Of a stretch of 64,000 bases of DNA, positions 33,543 to 44,763 are shown piece after piece. The position numbers and the translations under genes are program-made. Each line of letters starts with the position of its first letter. Position 1 is the stretch's first letter. The DNA comes from Prochlorococcus sp. AG-355-I04 (lineage in GTDB: Bacteria > Cyanobacteriota > Cyanobacteriia > PCC-6307 > Cyanobiaceae), in the NCBI GenBank assembly GCA_003280915.1, contig QCDL01000005.1, positions 1 to 64,000 of the forward strand. Direction: 5' to 3'. The notes under the pieces were generated by a model. That model did no database searches and was not told where the DNA came from. It saw nothing but the letters and a program-made list of their open reading frames with translations.

Positions 33543-35609
33543 ATGGTGGATACCAATAATCAAGAAAGTAGAGAATACGATATCACTGATAATGAAGATT
33601 TGAATAATAACTACTGGATAAATGGAATCCTTGCTTGGTGGAGTGGGTTCAGTTTAAGAACAAAGTTGTTAGCTATAGCAACTCTTGTCGTAAGCCTCCT
33701 AATGACAGGAATAACTTTTTTTGCATTAAATAGTATCCAAAGAGATGCAGGAATGAATGATACTAGATATGCTCGAGATCTTGGCTTATTGTTATCTGGG
33801 AATGTTACTGAATTAGTCGCTAATAACCAAAAAAAAGAAATTTCAAATGTCGCTGAAAAGTTTTGGAGATCAAGTCGAAATCTGCGTTATATATTTTTTA
33901 CTGATGCTGAAGATATTGTCCAACTTGGGATACCGATCAGTGCAACACCGACAAGCTCTGACAGTCAGTTTCAGCTCACTCGAAGATTAAAACTACCCTC
34001 AGAGTTAAAGAAGAGACCACAATTCCCATTAGTTAGGCAGCATTCGACACCACAGGGTCAAGTAACAGATGTATTTGTCCCAATGTTATGGAAAGGCAAA
34101 TATCTTGGAACTTTAGCTTTGGGAGTCACCCCTAATAAAAAAGCACTAGCTAGTGCTGCCTTAACTAGAGAAGTAACAATTGCAGTTTTTATCTCTATTT
34201 GGGTTTTAGTAATACTTGGAGCTGTATTTAATGCACTAACTATTACTAGGCCCGTCAGAGAATTAGTAAGAGGTGTTAGAGAAATTTCAAGAGGTAATTT
34301 TAAATCCAGAATTTCTTTACCTATGACAGGTGATCTAGGAGAACTTTTAAATGGATTTAACCGAATGGCCACACAGTTAGAAAATTATGATGAGGCTAAT
34401 ATAGAAGAATTAAAAGCGGCACAAATCAAGCAGCAATCCCTAATAGCTACGATGGCTGATGGCGCCATATTATTAGACTCTGAAGGTAAAATAGTGCTTA
34501 CTAATCCAACAGCAAAGAGACTATTTCGTTGGGAAGGAAGATTCTTAGAAGGCAAACATTTTTTAAATGAAATCCCAGAAATTTTATCTAACGACTTACA
34601 TACAAATATTGAATCTATCTTAAACAGGGAAAAGGAGAAGGACGACTTAAGGTTCAGTTTAGGAGAGCCAGCAAGAACTTTAAGAATTGTCCTGCAATCA
34701 GTTTTAGATACAAATAAAGTTGAATTAAAAGGAATTGCAGTAACAATCCAAGACTTAACAAGAGAAGTTGAACTTAACGCAGCACAAAATAGATTTATTA
34801 GTAATGTTTCTCACGAATTAAGGACACCACTTTTTAATATCAAAAGTTATGTAGAGACCTTACACGATTTAAAAGATCAGCTTTCTGATGAAGAACAAAT
34901 AGAATTTCTGGGCATTGCAAATTCAGAGACTGATAGATTAACAAGACTTGTAAATGATGTATTAGATTTATCAAGATTGGAGTCTGGGAAAATTATTCAG
35001 CTTGAGCAAATGGATATAAAGCCAGCAATAGAACAGACTCTTAGAAATTATAGACTTAATGCTACGGAAAAAGATGTTTCATTAGCTCATGATATAGAAG
35101 AAACTATTCCTCCAATTCTTGGAAATTTTGATTTGCTTTTACAGGTTTTTGATAATTTACTTGGCAATGGATTGAAATTTAGTCCAAAAAACAGCTCATT
35201 AATCATAAGAGCTTATACTTGGCCAGATTCCTGTCCAGCTTTCCCTCCAAGTATTAAAAATGATGGTGCCCCTCAATGTGAATTAGTTTCACCACTCCCA
35301 AAAGTAAGAATTGAGATTGCTGATACTGGCTCAGGAATATCTCAGGCTGATCAAGAAAAGATATTCGATCGTTTTTATAGAGTAGAGAATGCTGTTCATA
35401 CTGAGCAAGGTACCGGTTTAGGTTTATCTATAGTACGAGGAATAATTGAAAAACACGGTGGGGAAATTCGTATGGCTAGTGAATTAGGAGTAGGGACGAC
35501 TTTCTGGTTTGATTTAGCCTTAGCACAATCTGATAAGGATGAATTATTGACAAAAGCTATTAATAATTCAGATTCTTTTTCAGATTCTGAAATTAAAGAA
35601 ATTATCTAA
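33543..35609 (+). CDS. nblS: sensor histidine kinase, NblS/DspA type (HAMP, PAS, HisKA, HATPase)
   Basis: 688 aa; FISNVSHELRTPLFNIKSYVETL, DNLLGNGLKFSP, GTGLGLSIVRGIIEKHGG. Confidence 0.9.
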   Translation: MVDTNNQESREYDITDNEDLNNNYWINGILAWWSGFSLRTKLLAIATLVVSLLMTGITFFALNSIQRDAGMNDTRYARDLGLLLSGNVTELVANNQKKEISNVAEKFWRSSRNLRYIFFTDAEDIVQLGIPISATPTSSDSQFQLTRRLKLPSELKKRPQFPLVRQHSTPQGQVTDVFVPMLWKGKYLGTLALGVTPNKKALASAALTREVTIAVFISIWVLVILGAVFNALTITRPVRELVRGVREISRGNFKSRISLPMTGDLGELLNGFNRMATQLENYDEANIEELKAAQIKQQSLIATMADGAILLDSEGKIVLTNPTAKRLFRWEGRFLEGKHFLNEIPEILSNDLHTNIESILNREKEKDDLRFSLGEPARTLRIVLQSVLDTNKVELKGIAVTIQDLTREVELNAAQNRFISNVSHELRTPLFNIKSYVETLHDLKDQLSDEEQIEFLGIANSETDRLTRLVNDVLDLSRLESGKIIQLEQMDIKPAIEQTLRNYRLNATEKDVSLAHDIEETIPPILGNFDLLLQVFDNLLGNGLKFSPKNSSLIIRAYTWPDSCPAFPPSIKNDGAPQCELVSPLPKVRIEIADTGSGISQADQEKIFDRFYRVENAVHTEQGTGLGLSIVRGIIEKHGGEIRMASELGVGTTFWFDLALAQSDKDELLTKAINNSDSFSDSEIKEII

Positions 35610-37135
35610 TTTTTGTCTAATCCTTTAAAAACATTTGGAACATTTTGATCGGGTACAACTCTGTGAGGGGCACCACTAAATATTTGTTCAAAATTTGAAA
35701 AAGAATCTTTTATTTCTGGGCCACTATTTGTAATGATAAATTCTCTTATTCGTTTATCATGCCATGATCCCCGCATTTTAAAAACATTTAAAGCTCGTGC
35801 CATCTCACCCTTTATTTCTACATATTGAAGCAACAGTATCGTGTCTGTAATTGTTGAGATATGAGAATCAGTTATAGAATGACTTCCCATAAATTCTTCT
35901 GCAGTATTAGTAAAAAAGCCTGCTATTTCTTCTTGTTTTGTATAACCCGTAACAGCTATTACAAACTGTCTAAATGCATTCAAACTTACACCTCTGGCTA
36001 ATGCAGAGAGAGAATCAATTGCCATTCTTTTTGGTTTAAATTGATTAATTTGCGTTTTTATAATTTGCAAATGATCTTCTAAACCAGTTGATTCAGGATA
36101 TGCACAAATAATTTTTAACAACCCCTCACTTTCCATTTTTTCAAAATCTATTCCCCAACTAGTCGCATTCCTAAGCAATTGAGCCCTTGATTCTTCATAT
36201 GCAAAAAGTATTGCTCTTTCATTATTGTTATAGGCGTCTTCAACAAATTTTGATACAAGCATTGTTTTCCCTGTACCAGTAGCTCCAGTGGCGAGAATGA
36301 TGGAATCTTGAAAGTATCCTCCACCACACATATCATCAAGATCTTTAACTCCAGAGCTAATCCTAATATTTGAGGATCTTTGCGTTAACCTCATAGCTCC
36401 TAGGGCAAACACACTTATTCCATCCATTCCCATAGTGAATGGGTATTCACCTTTCATATGTACAGTACCTCTTAACTTCAAAACTTCTAAAGTTCTTCTC
36501 CTCTTCTCTGACTCAAGAACATTTCTTAGTAAGACAACATTATCGGATACAAATTCTTCTACTCCATATCTAGCAATTGGTCCATAATCATCAACCCTTT
36601 CTGTTGTCATAACTGTCGTCACACCTATTTCTTTTAATCTTGCAATGAGTCTAAATATTTCTCGTCTAACAACGTAAATAGCATCATACTGTTGAAAGAC
36701 TGCAGTGATTGAATCTATTGCAACTCTTTTAGCTTTATATTTTCTAATTGCATAACTAATTCTCTCAATAAGACCAGACAAGTCAAAGTTACCCGCAACA
36801 TCCTGACCATCAGGATCAGGAGATGCGTCTAAAATAAAAAGTTTATTTTGATCAATTAATTCTTGTAAATCCCAACCAAAACTTGCGGCATTTCTAATAA
36901 TATCTAGAGGTGATTCCTCAAATGTTACAAAGATTCCAGGCTCATCAAAATTACAAATTCCATGGTGTAAGTATTGAAGAGAAAAAACAGTTTTACCAGT
37001 TCCTGAGGTACCACTAACGAGTGTACTTCGAGATACAGGCAACCCACCCCTACAAACATCATCAAAACCTTCTATTCCAGTTGGTAATTTTTGTACTTGC
37101 ATTTTATTTGATTTGCCAAATTTCTTATCATTCAT
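35606..37135 (-). CDS. kaiC: circadian clock ATPase/kinase KaiC
   Basis: 509 aa; duplicated RecA-like domains (SGTSGTGKT, GATGTGKT), CII SHSITDSHISTITDTI. Confidence 0.98.
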   Translation of the reverse strand: MNDKKFGKSNKMQVQKLPTGIEGFDDVCRGGLPVSRSTLVSGTSGTGKTVFSLQYLHHGICNFDEPGIFVTFEESPLDIIRNAASFGWDLQELIDQNKLFILDASPDPDGQDVAGNFDLSGLIERISYAIRKYKAKRVAIDSITAVFQQYDAIYVVRREIFRLIARLKEIGVTTVMTTERVDDYGPIARYGVEEFVSDNVVLLRNVLESEKRRRTLEVLKLRGTVHMKGEYPFTMGMDGISVFALGAMRLTQRSSNIRISSGVKDLDDMCGGGYFQDSIILATGATGTGKTMLVSKFVEDAYNNNERAILFAYEESRAQLLRNATSWGIDFEKMESEGLLKIICAYPESTGLEDHLQIIKTQINQFKPKRMAIDSLSALARGVSLNAFRQFVIAVTGYTKQEEIAGFFTNTAEEFMGSHSITDSHISTITDTILLLQYVEIKGEMARALNVFKMRGSWHDKRIREFIITNSGPEIKDSFSNFEQIFSGAPHRVVPDQNVPNVFKGLDKN

Positions 37136-37204
37136 AGTTTTCTGCTAGTTAAAAGAAAGTAAAATAAATTTTGAATTTATTTTTAATTTTAAAAGTTTTA
37201 TATC

Positions 37205-37525
37205 TTATTTATCTCCACTATATTCAGTTTCAGTTAATTCATCAAAAAGTAGATCTAAACCAATTAAAACTTTCTCTCTATCTGAAAGATCACCTATTAT
37301 TTTTCTAACTGGTGGCGGCAAAATTTTAGCTAAGGTTGGAGTGGCTAAAATTTTATCTTCTTCTGCAAGTTGTGGTTGCTTAAGTACATCGATAACCTTC
37401 AAAGCATAAACTCCTTTGAATTCATTATTTAAAATTTCTCTTAAGGTATTTAAAGCTCTCATCGAATTAGGAGTATTTCCAGCAACATAGAGTTTTAAAA
37501 TATATGTTTTCCTTGCTGCCATCAT
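37205..37525 (-). CDS. kaiB: circadian clock protein KaiB
   Basis: 106 aa; [44 protein letters not shown]. Confidence 0.98.
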   Translation of the reverse strand: MMAARKTYILKLYVAGNTPNSMRALNTLREILNNEFKGVYALKVIDVLKQPQLAEEDKILATPTLAKILPPPVRKIIGDLSDREKVLIGLDLLFDELTETEYSGDK

Positions 37526-37665
37526 TATAGTTCCTGAATTGATATAAAAGATTTAAAACAACCCTTGACTTATTACACTACAAAATAAGAAAATATACAA
37601 ACAATTATGATTGCTTATTGGGCTTAATCAAATTATTAATTTGAGCCTTTTAGCGTCTTTAAGAT

Positions 37666-38106
37666 ATGACTAATTCTAAAAACTCCTCTAACAATTCTTC
37701 TGAAGGTAATGAATTGTATGCAATAGCAGAAACTTCAGGTCAACAATTTTGGTTCGAAGTTGATAAATACTATGACATAGACAGGTTAAATGCAAAAGAG
37801 AAAGATAAGATAACACTTGAAAAAGTTTTACTTTTGAAGGATAAGGACTCAATAAGTGTTGGTAAACCTTACGTTAAAGATGCAAAAATTGAATTAGAAG
37901 TAGTCTCTCATAGAAGAGATAAGAAAATTCTTGTATACAAGATGCGTCCGAAAAAAAAGACAAGAAGAAAGATGGGTCACAGACAAGAACTTACAAGAGT
38001 TATGGTAAAATCTATAACAACTGGTAAAAGCGCTCCCAAGTCTTCTGTAAAAAAGGAAACTGTCAAAAAAGAGACTAAACCAAAATCAGAAAAATCTAAA
38101 AATTAA
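37666..38106 (+). CDS. rplU: 50S ribosomal protein L21
   Basis: 146 aa; YAIAETSGQQFWFEVDKYYDIDRL, KKKTRRKMGHRQ; upstream of rpmA. Confidence 0.95.
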   Translation: MTNSKNSSNNSSEGNELYAIAETSGQQFWFEVDKYYDIDRLNAKEKDKITLEKVLLLKDKDSISVGKPYVKDAKIELEVVSHRRDKKILVYKMRPKKKTRRKMGHRQELTRVMVKSITTGKSAPKSSVKKETVKKETKPKSEKSKN

Positions 38107-38115
38107 ACACTTCTA

Positions 38116-38376
38116 ATGGCACATAAAAAAGGAACAGGTTCTACTAGAAACGGAAGAGATTCAAATTCCAAAAGATTGGGTGTTAAAGCTTATGGAGGAG
38201 AAAAAGTAACTGCTGGATCAATTTTAATTCGTCAAAGAGGTACCTCTTTCCTTCCTGGAAATAATGTTGGTAAAGGTAAAGATGACACACTTTTTGCGCT
38301 CAAAGAAGGAACAGTAAGTTTCGAAAGCATTAAAAGAAATTTAAGAAATAGAAAAAGAGTTAATATAGTTATCTAA
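38116..38376 (+). CDS. rpmA: 50S ribosomal protein L27
   Basis: 86 aa; [29 protein letters not shown]. Confidence 0.98.
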   Translation: MAHKKGTGSTRNGRDSNSKRLGVKAYGGEKVTAGSILIRQRGTSFLPGNNVGKGKDDTLFALKEGTVSFESIKRNLRNRKRVNIVI

Positions 38377-39109
38377 TTTTCTTATAAGCTCTTGTAGTTA
38401 TAAGAATAGGATGAAATACTTCTAAAAATTTTGATTGAAGAGTCTCAAAAAATTTTTCAACAATTTGAATGTCGTCGATATGAAACGGATATTCATTTTT
38501 TTCTCCTTTGAAAAAATACCAATTAAATAAAGCAATAGAATTAGGATCCATAAACTCATTAAAAACCTCAATTTGAGAAGCTGGATCAGCAAGATGTTCC
38601 AAAACATCAAGGCAAACTATTGTATCAAATTTAGATATTTGTGTATCTTGAATTGTCTTGCAAAAAGTAAGTTTTTTTTCGACTCCTAATTTCTTTGCCC
38701 TATATTCAACAAAGTTCCTATTTGTCTCATTAATATCTACAAAAAAAACATGCTCAACTTTTGAAGACATAGCGTTAGCTAAGGCATGCGTTCCAATTCC
38801 TCCTCCAAAATCTAAAACCAAATCTCTAGAAAATCTCTGCTGAAGTTTTAAAGTATCAGCGATATAGTCCTTGCTTGTGATATGCCAAGCAGCTAAATCA
38901 GCTACATGCCGATCTCCAACTATTTCAGTATAAAAATCCGAAACATCATTCAAAGCATCTCCAGGATGTGAATTTGCCAAATTCATCTTTGCATTTGCAA
39001 GGAATCCATCTAAATCACATTCTCTAATAGATAAGTATTCCATTAAATGTGATTTCAAATTAAAAGCATTGTCTAAAAACTCTTTTAAAATAAAATTATT
39101 GTTTTTCAA
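38369..39109 (-). CDS. class I SAM-dependent methyltransferase
   Basis: 246 aa; [30 protein letters not shown]. Confidence 0.82.
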   Translation of the reverse strand: MKNNNFILKEFLDNAFNLKSHLMEYLSIRECDLDGFLANAKMNLANSHPGDALNDVSDFYTEIVGDRHVADLAAWHITSKDYIADTLKLQQRFSRDLVLDFGGGIGTHALANAMSSKVEHVFFVDINETNRNFVEYRAKKLGVEKKLTFCKTIQDTQISKFDTIVCLDVLEHLADPASQIEVFNEFMDPNSIALFNWYFFKGEKNEYPFHIDDIQIVEKFFETLQSKFLEVFHPILITTRAYKKIR

Positions 39110-39186
39110 TTTCTTTTTTCTAAATTTCCAATATCAAAATCATAGAATGGTTATAAATCTTTCTCAAAGTATTCTTAATATTAAAA

Positions 39187-40104
39187 ATGGAAACTAAAGA
39201 TGGATTCTTAGTAATTAATAAAGATAAAGGATGTACTTCACATGATTGTGTTAAACAAATAAGGAAGTTACTTAATACGAAAAAGGTCGGTCACGCAGGA
39301 ACTCTTGACCCAGAAGTTATAGGAATATTACCAATCGCTATAGGCAGTGCAACAAGATTTATTCAATATCTCCCTCAGGGTAAAACTTACATAGGACAAA
39401 TTAAATTAGGGATAAGAACTAACACTGATGATATTCACGGAGAAATAATTAATCAAAAAAGTTGGCCTAAAATCAGTGCTGAAAAATTAGATCAATACTT
39501 AAATAGATTTAGAGGAACTATTAAACAAATTCCGCCAAAAGTATCTAGTGTGCACGTTAATGGTGAGAGAGCTTATAAGAAATCTTTCAGGAATGAAGTT
39601 TTTGAATTAGCACCAAGAGAAGTAAAAATAGACGAACTTACTTTAATGAAATGGGACCAAATAAATGGAATCATAGAAATAAAAATCAAATGTTCAGCTG
39701 GCACATACATAAGAGCAATTGCAAGAGATTTAGGAGAAATTCTTAATTCCGAGGGTTGCCTTCTACAACTAAAAAGAATTTCAGCTTGTGGCTTTGATGA
39801 ACAAAACTCGATAAAAATATCTGATATCGAAAAAGATAAAAAAAACTCGAAAAATTTCATTGTTCCAACAATTTCTGCTCTTAATCACATTTCATCATTT
39901 GTCTTAAGTAACGAAGAACAAATCAATTTTTGGCAAACAGGAAGAGCAATTAGAGTTGATATTAATTACTTCCAGGGAAACAAATCTTTTGACTACAAAA
40001 AACCCATAAAAGTAATAGATAAAAAACAAATACTACTTGGGATAGGTTTCTTAAATGAAGAGCAATCTAATATAAATCCAAAATTAGTCCTTAATGCTAA
40101 ATAA
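39187..40104 (+). CDS. truB: tRNA pseudouridine55 synthase
   Basis: 305 aa; [49 protein letters not shown]. Confidence 0.96.
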   Translation: METKDGFLVINKDKGCTSHDCVKQIRKLLNTKKVGHAGTLDPEVIGILPIAIGSATRFIQYLPQGKTYIGQIKLGIRTNTDDIHGEIINQKSWPKISAEKLDQYLNRFRGTIKQIPPKVSSVHVNGERAYKKSFRNEVFELAPREVKIDELTLMKWDQINGIIEIKIKCSAGTYIRAIARDLGEILNSEGCLLQLKRISACGFDEQNSIKISDIEKDKKNSKNFIVPTISALNHISSFVLSNEEQINFWQTGRAIRVDINYFQGNKSFDYKKPIKVIDKKQILLGIGFLNEEQSNINPKLVLNAK

Positions 40105-40107
40105 CTT

Positions 40108-41364
40108 CTAAAGGTAATCTTTTCTAAAAGGTTTAATCTGCACACCCTTATAAAAATGCTTTAATATTCTTTCAGCTTTTTGGCCTCTAGACGCCAGATA
40201 TTTAGCCCCCCACTGACTCATTCCTACTCCATGACCTGATCCTTGTCCAAAAACTATCAAACCTTTATTTATAGGAAAATCATTGTTTAATTCTTCCTCA
40301 TAAAATTTAAATCTCACAAAATTACTGTTCAGGCCTAATCTTTTTCTGAAAGCTACCCCAGACATTTGATCAGAACCATAAGCCCCAATAAGTTTTAAAT
40401 TTTTTACCCTCCCTGTATTAGTAATATCTATAATCTCTATATTTTTTAAACCTCCAATCTTTGGAAATAGATTTATTAATTCATTACTCGAAATTTTTTT
40501 TTGCCATCTAAATTTTGGATTATTTTTATCAAAATCTTTCACACTTGATAAATATGGATATTTATTCTTCCATACATCTTCACTATTTTCTGTCATTCCT
40601 CCTGAGCTGCTATGAAACAAAGCATTAATTAATTTGTTTTTATAAGTTAAAACCAAAGATCTTGTACTTTTAACGGCTCTGATAGTTTTATAAGTTCTTG
40701 ACTCCAAGCCATTGTAGACTTGATTTTTCTGGGTTGAATCTATATCAAATAAATTATTTCCCTTTTGCTTTAAGGCATAAGTTCTAGAGGCAATTGCTTG
40801 TGCCTTTAACGCTTCAATAGGCCATTTTGTTGGCATCTCTGAACCCACTACACTACTTAGGTATTTTTCTATTCCTAAAACATTCACTACCAAGACTTCA
40901 GATTCAAGTACAAAGAGATTAAGCTTACCAGAGAACCTCTTCTGACCTACCCATATACCTCTGCCATCAGAAGATCTAACTTGAAATTGTTGATTACTTT
41001 TTAAATCATATTTTTTTTGTTTATTTTTATCAAAATATAAAATTTTTTTATTTTTATCATTTTTCAAAGTTAAGCCTTTTATTTTTTTACCTGAAAATAG
41101 TTTCCCGTCTATGGTTAAAGGAATTGATCTATCTGATCTAATCCTTAAATAATCATTTTTTGATATTAAAACTCTGATTATTGGCTCTCTAGATGCAAAA
41201 ACACTTTCACTCTGAAAAACACTAATAAATAAAATACTAATCAGGCAACATTTACTATAATTATTTTTAAATTTAAGTATCACTTTGTTTAAAAACAAAT
41301 GCTTAATTTGCCTAAGTTTGACTAAAAGTCTAGATTTAAGCCAGATATAAAAAAAAAATATCAT
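40108..41364 (-). CDS. SpoIID/LytB domain protein
   Basis: 418 aa; VVGSEMPTKWPIEALKAQAIASRTYAL, HSSSGGMTE, GQGSGHGVGMSQWGAKYLA. Confidence 0.9.
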   Translation of the reverse strand: MIFFFYIWLKSRLLVKLRQIKHLFLNKVILKFKNNYSKCCLISILFISVFQSESVFASREPIIRVLISKNDYLRIRSDRSIPLTIDGKLFSGKKIKGLTLKNDKNKKILYFDKNKQKKYDLKSNQQFQVRSSDGRGIWVGQKRFSGKLNLFVLESEVLVVNVLGIEKYLSSVVGSEMPTKWPIEALKAQAIASRTYALKQKGNNLFDIDSTQKNQVYNGLESRTYKTIRAVKSTRSLVLTYKNKLINALFHSSSGGMTENSEDVWKNKYPYLSSVKDFDKNNPKFRWQKKISSNELINLFPKIGGLKNIEIIDITNTGRVKNLKLIGAYGSDQMSGVAFRKRLGLNSNFVRFKFYEEELNNDFPINKGLIVFGQGSGHGVGMSQWGAKYLASRGQKAERILKHFYKGVQIKPFRKDYL

Positions 41365-41370
41365 AAATAA

Positions 41371-42309
41371 GTGAATATCACCTTCTTAGGAACAAGCTCA
41401 GGAGTACCATCCTTGTCGAGGAATGTTTCTTCCCTAGCACTTAAATTATCACAATCATCAGAAGTTTGGCTTTTTGATTGTGGAGAGGGAACTCAACATC
41501 AAATAATGAAAAGCAATATTAAATCTTCGCAAATCAAGAAAATATTTATTACACATATGCATGGAGATCATATTTATGGCTTGCCTGGACTTTTGGCTTC
41601 CTTAGGTTTATCAGGAAATAGTGAGGGTATTGAAATTTACGGTCCTTCAGAATTGCGAAGTTTTATTAATTCTGCACTTAAAAGTAGTTTTTGCAAATTA
41701 TCGTTCCCATTGCATTTTGTGGAAGTTGAAAATTTTGCATCAAAAAATAAAATTCTATTTGAAAACAATAAAATAAAAGTAAATTGCGCCTCCCTTAAAC
41801 ATAAAATACCTGCTTTTGGTTATCGAGTGAGTGAAAAAGATAAGCCAGGTATATTTGATATCAAAAAGGCAGAGTCTCTAAACATTAAGCCTGGACCAAT
41901 TTATTCAGAACTGCAACAAGGTAAAAAAGTCGTATTAGCGGATGGTAGGAAATTTGATGGGAAAGAATTCTGTGGACCTCCTAGAAAGGGTGAAAGTTTT
42001 GTTTATTGCACTGATACAGTCTTTAGCGAATCAGCTGTTTCACTATCGGAAAATGCCGATTTACTCGTACATGAATCTACTTTTTCAGAGGAGGATGAAA
42101 GCATGGCCTACGAAAAATTACATTCCACAACAACTATGGCTGCCAAAACAGCGTTATTATCTAACACAAAAAAATTAATTATTACGCATTTGAGTCCTAG
42201 ATACACCAAAAAAAATACAATTACGCCAAGTGATTTGCTTAAAGAAGCTCAAAAAGTTTTTCCAAATACTCAACTAGCGAAAGATTTTCTAACGGCAGAA
42301 ATAAAATAA
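41371..42309 (+). CDS. rnz: ribonuclease Z
   Basis: 312 aa; [36 protein letters not shown]. Confidence 0.95.
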   Translation: MNITFLGTSSGVPSLSRNVSSLALKLSQSSEVWLFDCGEGTQHQIMKSNIKSSQIKKIFITHMHGDHIYGLPGLLASLGLSGNSEGIEIYGPSELRSFINSALKSSFCKLSFPLHFVEVENFASKNKILFENNKIKVNCASLKHKIPAFGYRVSEKDKPGIFDIKKAESLNIKPGPIYSELQQGKKVVLADGRKFDGKEFCGPPRKGESFVYCTDTVFSESAVSLSENADLLVHESTFSEEDESMAYEKLHSTTTMAAKTALLSNTKKLIITHLSPRYTKKNTITPSDLLKEAQKVFPNTQLAKDFLTAEIK

Positions 42310-42341
42310 ACTGCAACAGTTCGTGAGAAGAAGGGTCGTAA

Positions 42342-42944
42342 TTGACCAACCCATGGAATAATAGTCTTAGGTTTTCTATATTGATGTTGATCGAAATGGT
42401 TTCTATTTTTTCATCACTACATAAGTCTTTTAAAAGACTATTTATTTTTCTTCCTCTAATTATTGGTTTACTTATTAATCCAATCTCTACAAACGCACTC
42501 TACCCTAGTGATCCTTCATCAGTTGAAGTACTAAAAGATGATCTTCACGGGGCCGACCTTCATAATACTGAATATGTTAAATATGATTTGTCTAATCAAG
42601 ATTTAGGAGAAGCTAATCTTCAAGGCGCATATATGAGCGTAACAACTGCAAAAAACTCTAGTTTTAAAGGAGCCAACATGACGGACCTCATTGCATATGC
42701 AACACGCTTTGATAATGCTGACTTTACTGATGCGAATCTTACCAATGGTGAGCTAATGAAAAGTGTTTTTGATGGAGCAATTATTGATGGAGCGGACTTT
42801 ACTGATGCGAATCTTGATCTTTCTCAGAGAAAATCCTTATGTGAAAGAGCTAGTGGAACTAACTCACAAACTGGAGTTAATACAATTGATAGTCTTGAAT
42901 GCACAGGCTTAAAAGGTTACATGCCTCCAAAGCCAAAAGCATAA
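42342..42944 (+). CDS. pentapeptide-repeat protein with N-terminal signal/TM segment
   Basis: A(D/N)LxG/xxF-type repeats (ADLHNTEYVKYDLSNQDLGEANLQGAYM); start codon uncertain. Confidence 0.85.
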   Translation: MTNPWNNSLRFSILMLIEMVSIFSSLHKSFKRLFIFLPLIIGLLINPISTNALYPSDPSSVEVLKDDLHGADLHNTEYVKYDLSNQDLGEANLQGAYMSVTTAKNSSFKGANMTDLIAYATRFDNADFTDANLTNGELMKSVFDGAIIDGADFTDANLDLSQRKSLCERASGTNSQTGVNTIDSLECTGLKGYMPPKPKA

Positions 42945-42962
42945 TATTTAAAGCTAACTAAC

Positions 42963-43322
42963 TTAATAAGGGTAAATATTACCAGGCTCTTTTGAGCCTG
43001 GTTTTTTGCTATACCACCATTCTTGTATATCAGAAGAAAATTTCTTTGAAAAAAGAGTTATCACTGTATCAACAGGTTTTGATCCAGGCTCCAAAATCTG
43101 TACTGAGTAGGATGGGCATTTTCTTGAAGCCATATCAGCAACAAACCTAGATCCTATTCTTCTCCAACTAGGCTCCTTACTTCTCCAAGCTAGCCTAGAA
43201 CAGGGCCAAGGCAACTCCTCCCTATCATAAAGTCTGCAACATGGTCCAATCACCTTATAACTGTACTGCCCTCCGTAACTTGATTGAACACTGCCTGTCT
43301 TGAAAAATTCAAATTTATTCAT
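42963..43322 (-). CDS. conserved hypothetical protein, Cys-containing
   Basis: 119 aa; upstream of petF on the other side of a terminator. Confidence 0.7.
   Translation of the reverse strand: MNKFEFFKTGSVQSSYGGQYSYKVIGPCCRLYDREELPWPCSRLAWRSKEPSWRRIGSRFVADMASRKCPSYSVQILEPGSKPVDTVITLFSKKFSSDIQEWWYSKKPGSKEPGNIYPY
42981..43007 (+). terminator. rho-independent terminator after the pentapeptide gene
   Basis: 9-bp stem ACCAGGCTC/GAGCCTGGT, loop TTTT, then TTTTTT. Confidence 0.88.
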
Positions 43323-43326
43323 TTAC

Positions 43327-43355
43327 AAAAAAAAGCCACCTTCATAGAGGGTGGC
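43327..43355 (-). terminator. rho-independent terminator after petF
   Basis: reverse complement GCCACCCTCTATGAAGGTGGC followed by TTTTTTTT. Confidence 0.85.
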
Positions 43356-43400
43356 AAAGAAATAATGAATAATCAACTTAGTAAAGTTAATTTTTTATAA

Positions 43401-43700
43401 TTAATACAATTCTTCCTCAGCATGAGTTGTAATTGTGACATCAGATGTTGGATAAGCAACACATGTAAGAACGAAACCTGCTTCTAGTTGGTCATCATCC
43501 AAGAAACTTTGATCTGATTGATCAACACTACCTGAAGTAACTTTTCCAGCACATGTTGAACATGCTCCAGCTCTGCAGGAATATGGAAGGTCGATACCTT
43601 GTTCTTCAGCAGCATCGAGGATGTACTGGTCATCAGGTACTTCAATGGTTGAATTGAGACCTTCACTTTCGCTGATGAGTGTAACTTTGTAAGAAGCCAT
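43401..43700 (-). CDS. petF: plant-type [2Fe-2S] ferredoxin
   Basis: 99 aa; [26 protein letters not shown]. Confidence 0.96.
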   Translation of the reverse strand: MASYKVTLISESEGLNSTIEVPDDQYILDAAEEQGIDLPYSCRAGACSTCAGKVTSGSVDQSDQSFLDDDQLEAGFVLTCVAYPTSDVTITTHAEEELY

Positions 43701-43834
43701 TTAAATAAAAAATTGTTGGTAATTAATACCTATCAAATACATTTTTAACATCGATTGAGTCGATATGTGAGATTTTGAAGTAAAAAATGACACAATAAAA
43801 TGTATTAAAGAGTATCTATAAGAAAAACTTATGC

Positions 43835-44746
43835 TTAAGTTAGGTCAATGATTTTTTGCGCAGAAATACATGCCCAATCTTTTCTAGTTGATACTTCCAA
43901 TAATTTCAAGTCATTCTCAATTAATATTTTTATAATCTCCTCTTTTTGTGAATTCAAAATTCCACTGAAAATAACTTCCCCATTGTTTCTTAAGCACTTA
44001 TAAATATTTGGAATCATTTCTTTTATTACTTCAGCAAGAATATTGCATAGAACAAAATCAAATTGTTTGAGTTGATTTTTGAAAATTACTTCATCAAAAG
44101 ATCCCAAATATGTATTTAAATTTTTTAAATTACCAAAATTTAGTTGAAAATTAGAGTTAGTTGAATTGATGGCTAAATAATCATTATCGACTGCACAAAC
44201 CTCTTTAGCGCCAAGCAACCTTGCGGCGACACTCAAAATCCCACTACCACTCCCAATATCTAATACCTTCTTATCAGAGAATAAAATATTCTCCATTTTT
44301 TCTAAGCAAAGATAAGTCGAAGGGTGACTTCCTGTACCAAAGGCTGCTCCAGGGTCAATTTTTATGATTTTTTTATCTTTAAATTTTTCATTTGGATTTA
44401 TCCAACAAGGCAATATTAAAAAATGATTTCCTACTAATTCAGGCGCCCAATATTTCTTCCAGCTTGTTAACCAATCCTCCTCTTTAATAATGCTCCAATG
44501 AAAAAATTGATTAGTAGGGACATTAATGTTCAGAAGTTTACTAATTATTTTTTCAAATCCGCTTTTAGAACTCTCGGCCCAATCATCAATTGGAAGCCAT
44601 ATATTAACCTCTTTTTTATTTTCATTTTTAATTAAATATTCAAATGAAAAACTAAATATTCCCAGCTCATTTAATTTCCAAATAATAATTTCTTCTGAAT
44701 CACTTTCTATCAAAAAAGTTAGTTTATACCAATCTCTTATTGCCAT
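43835..44746 (-). CDS. prmA: ribosomal protein L11 methyltransferase
   Basis: 303 aa; [39 protein letters not shown]. Confidence 0.92.
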   Translation of the reverse strand: MAIRDWYKLTFLIESDSEEIIIWKLNELGIFSFSFEYLIKNENKKEVNIWLPIDDWAESSKSGFEKIISKLLNINVPTNQFFHWSIIKEEDWLTSWKKYWAPELVGNHFLILPCWINPNEKFKDKKIIKIDPGAAFGTGSHPSTYLCLEKMENILFSDKKVLDIGSGSGILSVAARLLGAKEVCAVDNDYLAINSTNSNFQLNFGNLKNLNTYLGSFDEVIFKNQLKQFDFVLCNILAEVIKEMIPNIYKCLRNNGEVIFSGILNSQKEEIIKILIENDLKLLEVSTRKDWACISAQKIIDLT

Positions 44747-44763
44747 TGATGAAGCAAGCCTTT

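Noticed and set aside
37526-37665. Possible kaiA remnant between kaiB and rplU
   Set aside because: Only 140 bp and I could not recognise any KaiA coding sequence; the track has no ORF there.
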